The notes below the pieces were generated by a model. That model did no database searches. It was not told the origin of the DNA and saw nothing but the letters and a program-made list of their open reading frames with translations. Source: Labia minor (Eukaryota > Arthropoda > Insecta > Dermaptera > Spongiphoridae). Taken from it: a stretch of DNA of 64,000 nt. The translations under genes were made by a program, and so were the position numbers. Positions within the stretch are counted from its first letter, which is position 1, and each line of letters opens with the position of its first letter. The stretch lies in contig OY720346.1 in the NCBI GenBank assembly GCA_963082975.1, positions 43,439,296-43,503,295 of the forward strand. The letters are read 5' to 3'. Shown in pieces: positions 40,101 through 49,100 of this stretch.

Positions 40101-43100
40101 ACATGGCCACAGGTCAACTTATTTTATTTTGACTTAAAAATGAAGGTTTTAAATTTAAATGTAATATATGTTAATTTAATTATATAACAATACTAGTCTG
40201 TAAATTTAATTTATTTTAAATTAATTTATTAATTTAAAATAAATTCACAATTATACTTATAATTTTTAGTTTAATTAATTAAATTGAATTTAAATATTAA
40301 TTAATCCAATTCAAATTTTGAGATAGTTGAGTGGAGACACTCCAGATTTGTTTTTATAAGATTTAGTAAAATTTTTTGTATACATATGTATTTATAATGA
40401 GTATGAGAAATTAAATTAGAAAAATGAAAGTATAATTTTATTATTGGAATGTGTATTTTACATGAATTATATAAATTGGATGTATTAATGAATGTGTGGG
40501 TGGAATGGAAGTGGGTGGTTGTGCTAATATGAATTTCCTTCCTTTGGCAATTCCTATACAAAGTCGTAATCGTAATTGCATGAGCGTGAGTTGGCTCGTT
40601 AATGTCGCGTGAACACCAATTCAGTGTCTCACTCATACATTCACTCACTTCAGTTCGCTCAATCTACCATATATAGTTTAATGCTTGCTACTTACAACTA
40701 CCCATTAGCCACTCCACTCCTTACCACATAACCAATTGTCCAGTCTTTATATTTATTACTAAGAAATTAAGAGATCTACTCCATTAATTTTTTAAAAGTT
40801 TTTTATTGTGTTTATGTTATTATAATATAATATATAGAAACTAGCCTCACCTAAAGCCTACAGATGTTTTTGCACTTATACCCCTGGATCCCCGAAGGGA
40901 TTAATCTAGTAAATTAACATGTACGTTTTAATGCAAATATATTTTTGAGATAATAGATTAGAAATCTCCTTAATAACCATTTTAGATTAATGATGAAGTA
41001 AAGCATTATAAGATTGGATTATATTCATATAGTTTTGTAAAACTAAAAATAAACTTAAAAAAATATAAGTATTAATACATAATTTCAATTTTAAACGATT
41101 GGTAAATTTTCAAAGTAAGTTATTTATTTTCTTTATGAGCATTTTATAATAATATTAATATTTAAAAATCATAGATGTCGCTAATCTCGTCTGATAAAAC
41201 TTACATAGACAGACTTCCTAAGCAATGTATGCATATTAGTATACTCTAATCATTATTGAAATTTAAAAAAATTATAAAATTTTTATAACATTAGTATATT
41301 TTCCCCAAATTATAGTTTTTTAAAGGTTATTCTCATTCAATTTGACCTGAAACGAAATTTATCTTTATCTATTTCATTTTATGTTTCCCATATGTTCTAA
41401 AAATTTATGACTTTGATTATTTATGATATTTTTATAGAGATGTAACATTAAAAAAGAAAAATATCTATTTTTATTATTTTTACTGTAATTTGTTACATTT
41501 GTCTCTTTCGGGTCATTAAACACACGAGTTATTTTTTTTTTTTCATTTTCACTTGACTATGACTTGTGTAATACATTTTACAATCAATATTTATAATTTT
41601 TCAAATTTCAAAAATTTTTTAATATATAAATACTCAAATTTAAATTTAGCTAAACTATAAAAAAACTGCATTTTTTGAGAGTGGATTAATTTATTTATAG
41701 TACTTTGTTCAGTGCAGTAGCTATTGATTTTGCTCTATAATGGCAAGATGAGGAAGAAATAGAAGTATTAGTGAATGTTTCAGACAGCGAATAAGATATT
41801 TCTTAAGAAGAAAGTTTTACCACATATGGTAGTGACAATCGTTGTTCATGATCCAAAGATAAAGTTTCTCCTAATTCACGTGTTTATAAGTCACGTCTAA
41901 AGAGGTAAAAACATCACATGTCTTACCGAACCTTTTTCCGAGCATGAATAAAATCAAGTGTAAATTTACTCTAACTGACCCAATAAGATATGCTTATAAT
42001 TAATTTTTTAAATATTCTTGACACTACAATCTACAATGTTTTTGAGTTATGGAGAGATATAGATTCAAGGTTAAACAATCTCTTCAAAATAAGAATACTT
42101 CTTGAAAAATTGAGAAGTTTAGTTAACCTATATATTGTCGATCCACAAAAAAATTCTTGAAATGAACCTTCATTTGGTATTGTGGAAATTTTTATTATAC
42201 AAAAGCACGACACTTTTAAGTCAAGCACAAATCGATTCTCCACTTCTTTTAAAGGTGCAAAATGCAAATGTTGTCCTACAAGTTGGGACAAGTAAAGAAT
42301 ATTCTTCTTTCATTCACATGTTTTCTATTATTTTCTCAATTATACAAATCTTAATAACTAAATATTTAAAGAATTGATGATACTTTTACGAGTATAATGT
42401 TAATAAAAAAAAGATTATTTTTAAGAAAAAAAATTGATTTTTATACTTGAATCTTATTTTAATTACTATTAATAATATTCTTATTTTATTAAATTATACT
42501 ATTAGACAAATTGGAGAATAATCAAACAGAGCGCAATTAAACAAAAAAATTTAACTATTAGATTACGCAGACCACATAAATATAATAGGGATTTTGGCAA
42601 TTGCAAATAAAGATAGCATAGACAAATTAATCGAAGCAGGAAATGAGGTGGGGCTAGAATTTAATAGTGCTAATAGTATTTAGTAACAGAGAGGAATAGT
42701 ATAAACAAACACACAAAGTCTTAACATACAAAATGTAGAATTAGAAAAGGTAGAAAAATTTAAATACTTAGGTTCTCTAATTACAAAGGATAATAATATT
42801 CGAGAAGAATTTAAAGCGAGGTTACAAACGGGAAACGCCTGTTATCAAGCAGTAGGGGGCTTATCGCGTCAAAATTATTATCAAAGGGGATAACAATTAA
42901 ATTATATAAAACAATTATTTTTCCGGTTGTTTTATATGGGTGTGAAGAATGGACTATGACCTTAGGAGACGAGAGTAGATTTAGAGTATTTGAGAATAGG
43001 ATTCTGCGAAGCATTTATGAAGATGAGGTCACCGGGGAATGGCGGAGACTGCATAACGAGGAATTGCATGACCTCTATGCATCTCCAGATATAGTTGAAA

Positions 43101-46100
43101 GTATAAAATCGAGAAGGCTGCGATGGGCAGGGCACCTGGCTATTATGGGAGAGGAAAGAATGGCGAAAAATATATTGGTAGGGAGACCGAGTGGGAAAAT
43201 CCCTCTTGGAAGACCAATGACGCGGTGGGCGGATAATGTAGGAAGGGACGTGAGAGAGATAGGAGAGGGTTGTGGCTCAGAATAGGGATACTTGGAGAGG
43301 TGTGGTTGTCCCGGTCAAGAACTTTCGAATTCCGTAGAGCCTCAGAGATAGAAAATTTTAAATACATAAAAAAGTTTTCTTAATACTCTTAATATCTAAA
43401 TATTTAACTCTAAATATTATAATTAAATAAACTTACGTATTTTATATTATTACACATAAACTCATTTTCTAAATTTATTAATTAAAATTAACATGTATTT
43501 GATTATTTGTATAAAAATTTGAATAAATAAAAAAAATAATAGATAAGATTTAAAATTTTTTTAAATATGAATAATAATACACAAATAATATCTAAGTAAA
43601 AGTAAATGTAAAAAAAAATAAAGATCATTGAATCTAGTCATTTTCTCTTGACTTTTTATTTGTTTTCTATAAAATGGCAAAAAAAATAGTTATATTATTA
43701 TTATACATATATTTGATAAAAGAAATATATTTTTCAAATAGTGATATAGAAGAATATTTTAGATTAATTTTTTAAATAATGGGTCTGGTAAAAATTGGCC
43801 TTTCTTTCTATAGAGAAATCAAAATTCAAAATTCTCAGGAAATACAGATTGTAGCTCCAGCACGAAATGCTCATTAGCAAGGTGACACTTTGAGCGTTAG
43901 ATTGAGTGTTAAAACAATATTATTGGTTTAGTAGTTAGAAAGTTATTTACGTTTAACCATGAAGAAAATTAATGAAAAAATTCGCTATATTATGCAATAT
44001 TATTATGTCAAATACAAGAACGCTTCATAGTCTTATGAAAAAATTTGAGCTGTGTACGAGGAAGGTACTCTTTCAAAAATTCTACAAAAACTGGTTTACT
44101 CGCTTATGTTCGACTCTACTGTGAACAACTAAAGAGATTACAGAAAACAATCGTGAGAGAACGACCCGAATTAAATAATAGGAAAGGCGTTGTCTTTAAT
44201 TTTGACAATGCCCGTCCAGACACTTCTATAATGGCCCGTCTAATGTTCCAAGAGTTTGATTGGAAAGTTTTAATCCATATAGTCTGCATACTCTGAATAA
44301 CACTTATTCCGTTCTCTTATTGGAATTAAACTGGATTCAAAAAAAGTCTGTGAAAAGATTCAGTTTTTCAAGAAGAAACCTCAGAAATTCTTTACCGAAA
44401 ATATCAGGGTTATGCCCGGAAAAAGGCAAAACATTGTCAATAATAATATAAATTAATTTTCATATTTTAAAAAATGAGTTAAATTTTACTAAAAAAGGCT
44501 GCAAATTTTTTACCAGACCCAATATTAACATAAGTCAAGATTAAATAATAAATTCATATCGGACAGACATACAAGAATAATTGTCAGGTTAAGCATAAAA
44601 CAAATAAAAATTATAAAATAAATTTATAAGTGACGAATAGACAAAACCTTTATATAAGTATATATAATAGGTTGTTTAATAAGTTCGCGGAACTGAAATG
44701 AAGAAACCAATTTTGATTAATTTAAAAATGACTTTATTTTTCAGCGTAGTTTCCCTAAACTTTAATACACTTTTTCCAACGGTCTTCTAATTTATGGATC
44801 CCTTGACTGTAGTGGTTTTCAGTCAGCTCTGCAAAATATCCCTCCACTGCAGCTATTATCTCTTCGTTTGAAGAAAATCATTTTTTACGGAGATATTGTT
44901 TGAGGTGTGGAAATAGCCAGAAGTCGGAGGGTGCTAAATCTGGCGAATAGGCTGGATGTTGCAATAATTCGTACTTCAATAATTGGATTAATTAACTATC
45001 TAACTAACTATACTATTTTGGCTGGAAGAATAATCTATTAAAAGTAAGGGAAAAAGAAAAGTAGCTGAGAGAAAGAAACTGCCTGCCGTAGTAACGTCCG
45101 TTAAATAGCGAGAGCTAGCCAAAAAGAAGGAAGCTGAAAAGCAAAACAAGCTGCAAATTCAAATCCGGAAGAAAGAAGAGCAAAGAAAGGGAATAAATGA
45201 TAAAATGAAAAAAATTAGAAAATGAAAGCAAAGAAAAACAGACTAATCGTCGATTATTATCATCAGAGTCCTCTGAGAGCGCGTAGCTGTAACATCTCGA
45301 GAGAGTGTTTGGGACGAGACCGACGAAGTATCGAAGGAAACAAAAGGCTGGCATTCTGTGCAGAAATAAGTCAACGAATATGTCGTTTTTAAATATGATG
45401 GAAAATACTACCCAGGAAAAATTATTGCTTTAGGTACAGAAGAGGCCACCATATCATCAATGTAAAGCGCAGGCCGACTGTGGAAGTGGCCGGATTGGTC
45501 AGACATACTGCCCTACCCTTGGAATGCAATTATTGGTCACATAAACACACCAAATAAACTCAGTAAAACGCGAAATGTATACATGGTGGATGAACTTTCA
45601 AATTTTTTAGATTAGATTAGATGGAATTTAATTGTATTTAACTTAAATAAAAATTTCATTTTGATTCAGCTGCTTTTATTACCCATTAGATTTTAGAGCA
45701 GAAGGAATCCTAAGTAGTAAAATGTGAGTGATGAAATTACATACAACTATGACGAAATTAACATCAACGATTACAACGACGAAATTACCTACATTTGAGG
45801 AAATGCTTAATTTTCTTCAAAAATTTCTGGTATCAGTATCAGTAAGAAAAATTAAAATTAATAAGTTATTCAAATAGTTATGTTGCGAAAAGTCAATTAG
45901 CATATATGAAAACTAACATGACAGCATTAGGAAACGTGTACAAAAATGGCTTAGGGTGACGAAATTACCCTCCTTTACCTTATATTATTTAAAACAAATT
46001 TTTATAAAAAAAATATTTTACCCATAAAATAAAATTCTATAATTGGACGTAGAGAGAGCTAAGAATAATATTTATATTTTTATTTTTGTTTTTACATAAC

Positions 46101-49100
46101 AGATAAATTTATTATCATAATGTAAGTCTTATAATAATAATGTCAATGAAATGGATTGGAAAGAGTAGAAGAAAAAAAATGAGCAACAGGAATTGTGGGT
46201 GTGAGTGTCTATCTGTATGAAAGAGCGGAAGGGAGTCAAAGATGTCAAGGATAGCGAGCAAGTGCCTTGAGGGTTAACTCACCCTCTCATCCCATTCCAT
46301 ATTCCTTCCTCCTTTTCTCCATCCCTCCTTTTACTAACTCAATCACTTGGCTTTGATCTCGACATAGAATCAGCAGAGAGGCAACAGCTGCATTGGCAGG
46401 CATCATCCCAGTTCCCTTTCCCATCCTACCACAACCCTATTCAACCTCTCCCTTTCTCTCTCTCTCTCTCTTTCTCTCTCATATGTGTGCAGCTGAACCG
46501 TAACATGTCAACAGAAACAACTAAAACCAACCTCCCACATTTCCTTCCCCCCCACCTCCTCCCCCCAAGCCACCCTGCACTCATATTCTCTCTTAACATT
46601 TCAATCATGTCATTTATTATGTATGCACGACACTCAAAACTAATTAAAAATTTAATTCATATTCAATTTAACTCTTTAAATATATATAAATATTTAAAAA
46701 AACTAATTAATTAATTAACATTAAATTACACATTATTATTATTATTGTACATGACAATCAAACGTATAATTATAGAAATATAATCGTATATATATACAGG
46801 GTGTCTCAAAAAAATGAATCCATTTGTTCACGATATCAGTGTTGTCTAGATAATAACGGTCATCAATTTGAACATTTGCGGACATGATCTTTTATTCTTT
46901 AATTAGATCTTTCATCTGTATTTCAAGCCTTTAAACTTGTCTTTATGTTCATAAATAATGTTTTTGTATTCATTCAAAGTGTTAGTACATTTTTTTGAGA
47001 CACCCTGTATAAATTAATATTATGAAAATTTTAATATAATTATATTGTATATAAAACATAAAATATAGAAATTATTCTAATTATATTGAATGAGACACTG
47101 AATATTAAAATTTAATTAATTTTCAATAATATTTAATTAAGTACATAATTAATTATAAAATTACAATAACAAAAACAATATATATTAATTTATTTACCTA
47201 AAACAAAAATGCTTTTAATAAAATTTTGGAAAAATAAAAAGGATACTTTTTTTAATATTATAAGTATAATAAATCTACCTATACGGCAAATTCTATTTTT
47301 ATCCTGTTAAATTTATTCAATTTTTTTTTTCTTTTTTTTTTTATTATTTCATTAGATAATTGCAATTTTTTCAACAGAATTTTGGTTCAAGGTCCTGGTT
47401 TGAATAAATAATCGAGTGGAGTGAGAAAATGAGGATGAGGAAGGGGAAGTATTAAATTAGAAAAAAGTTTGCAATAGAAAGAAATGAAGATGAAGAAAGA
47501 AGAAAAAGCAAATTAAAATCTTTATTTGAATTTATAATATAGTTGATAGCAATGAATCATGGGTTGGAAATTCAAAGATCTTAAATTTTAAGAAAAGTTG
47601 TTTTTTTTATTTTTAATTTAATAGAAATTACAAGTTTTACGGTAATGGTGGATGAATTTTAGGATGATAAGGGGTGAAGTAAAGTGTGAGTGTGTGTGTG
47701 TGTTTGAAAGAGAGAAAAGAAATGAACCAGATTTAATTTAAAATGATATTCTAATTCCAATAACAAGTTTTTTATTCGTTTTTGGGTCATCAAATATAAA
47801 ATAAAAGATTCCTGTAAAAACAATAAGTATTTTAAGTATGTCAACCTATATCTAATCTTAGGCCCGATTCACACACAAGTGGCGTATGGCACTGGCGTGG
47901 TTCTGGCGTGGAACAGGTTTGTTAATGTAATTGCATTAGCTTATGACTCAATACCCACAGATATGGCGTGTTGGAGGCGTGGAAAATGGCACGAAGACCA
48001 CTCCAAATGAATAATGAAATGGTCTAGAAGTGGCGTGCTAGTCCTACGAGCCACCGGTGGCGTCGGAGTGGCCATTTTCCACGCCTCCAACACGCCATAT
48101 CTGTGGGTATTGAGTCATAAGCTAATGCAATTACATTTAGGCCCGATTCACACACAAGTGGCGTATGGCACTGGCGTGGTTCTGGCGTGGTTCTTAAGAT
48201 TATGTGAGTAAATTATTTTAATTAAGAAAATTTGATCTCATAATTGGATTTTCACGTAAGATTTTAATATATAATATATTTTTTAATATTATTTTTATAG
48301 TAGTTTAGTGTTATGCTAATTTTATATTTTATTTTTATTTTGTTTACTTTGATTTTTTTTTAAATAAATTAATAACATTTAAAGTAGCATAAAAAAAGTA
48401 GCACAAAAAACACGTTTTTATAATTAAATGCTGGCAAAATATAAAATTTGATTAAAAAGTTGAAATGAATAATGAAATGGTCTAGAAGTGGCGTGCAAAG
48501 TCCCTACGAGCCACCGGTCGCGTCGGAGTGGAGTGGTCTTCGTGCCATTTTCCACGCCTCCAACACGCCATATCTGTGGGTATTGAGTCATAAGCTAATG
48601 CAATTACATTAACAAACCTGTTCCACGCCAGAACCACGCCAGTGCCATACGCCACTTGTGTGTGAATCGGGCCTTATTATGCTAGCTAAAATTGTATATA
48701 TATTTCTATTTGTATATTTATTTGTATATTTTTGAGATATTAAACCACTAAGAATTTTTTGAAATTCACACCATAGATAATATTTATGAAGAAAAATCAT
48801 TCTGTATTAATTTCACCCTTGAGACAAATAAACTTTATTAGTATTTTCTTAATTTAAAATAGTAAATTTAAATGATGTCACAAATTATGTCATCCATATT
48901 GAAATTCACCTCCCACCATTCATTTTTAATTGATATTGTATTAATATTTTTTTATACTTAAAATATTTTAAAATTTTTTATTTAATTTCAAAATAAAATT
49001 AAAAATATTTATTTTAATAATGTTTTAGAAACAAATTACGAAATATATTTGTTATTCCCCCACAAAAAAAAATATTCATGAAGTTAGCAACATATAAAGG

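Noticed and set aside
40301..40648. 115-codon minus-strand frame as a gene
   Set aside because: Composition is His/Thr/Ile-rich without a domain, it overlaps the end of a family B repeat, and no start or splice context supports it.
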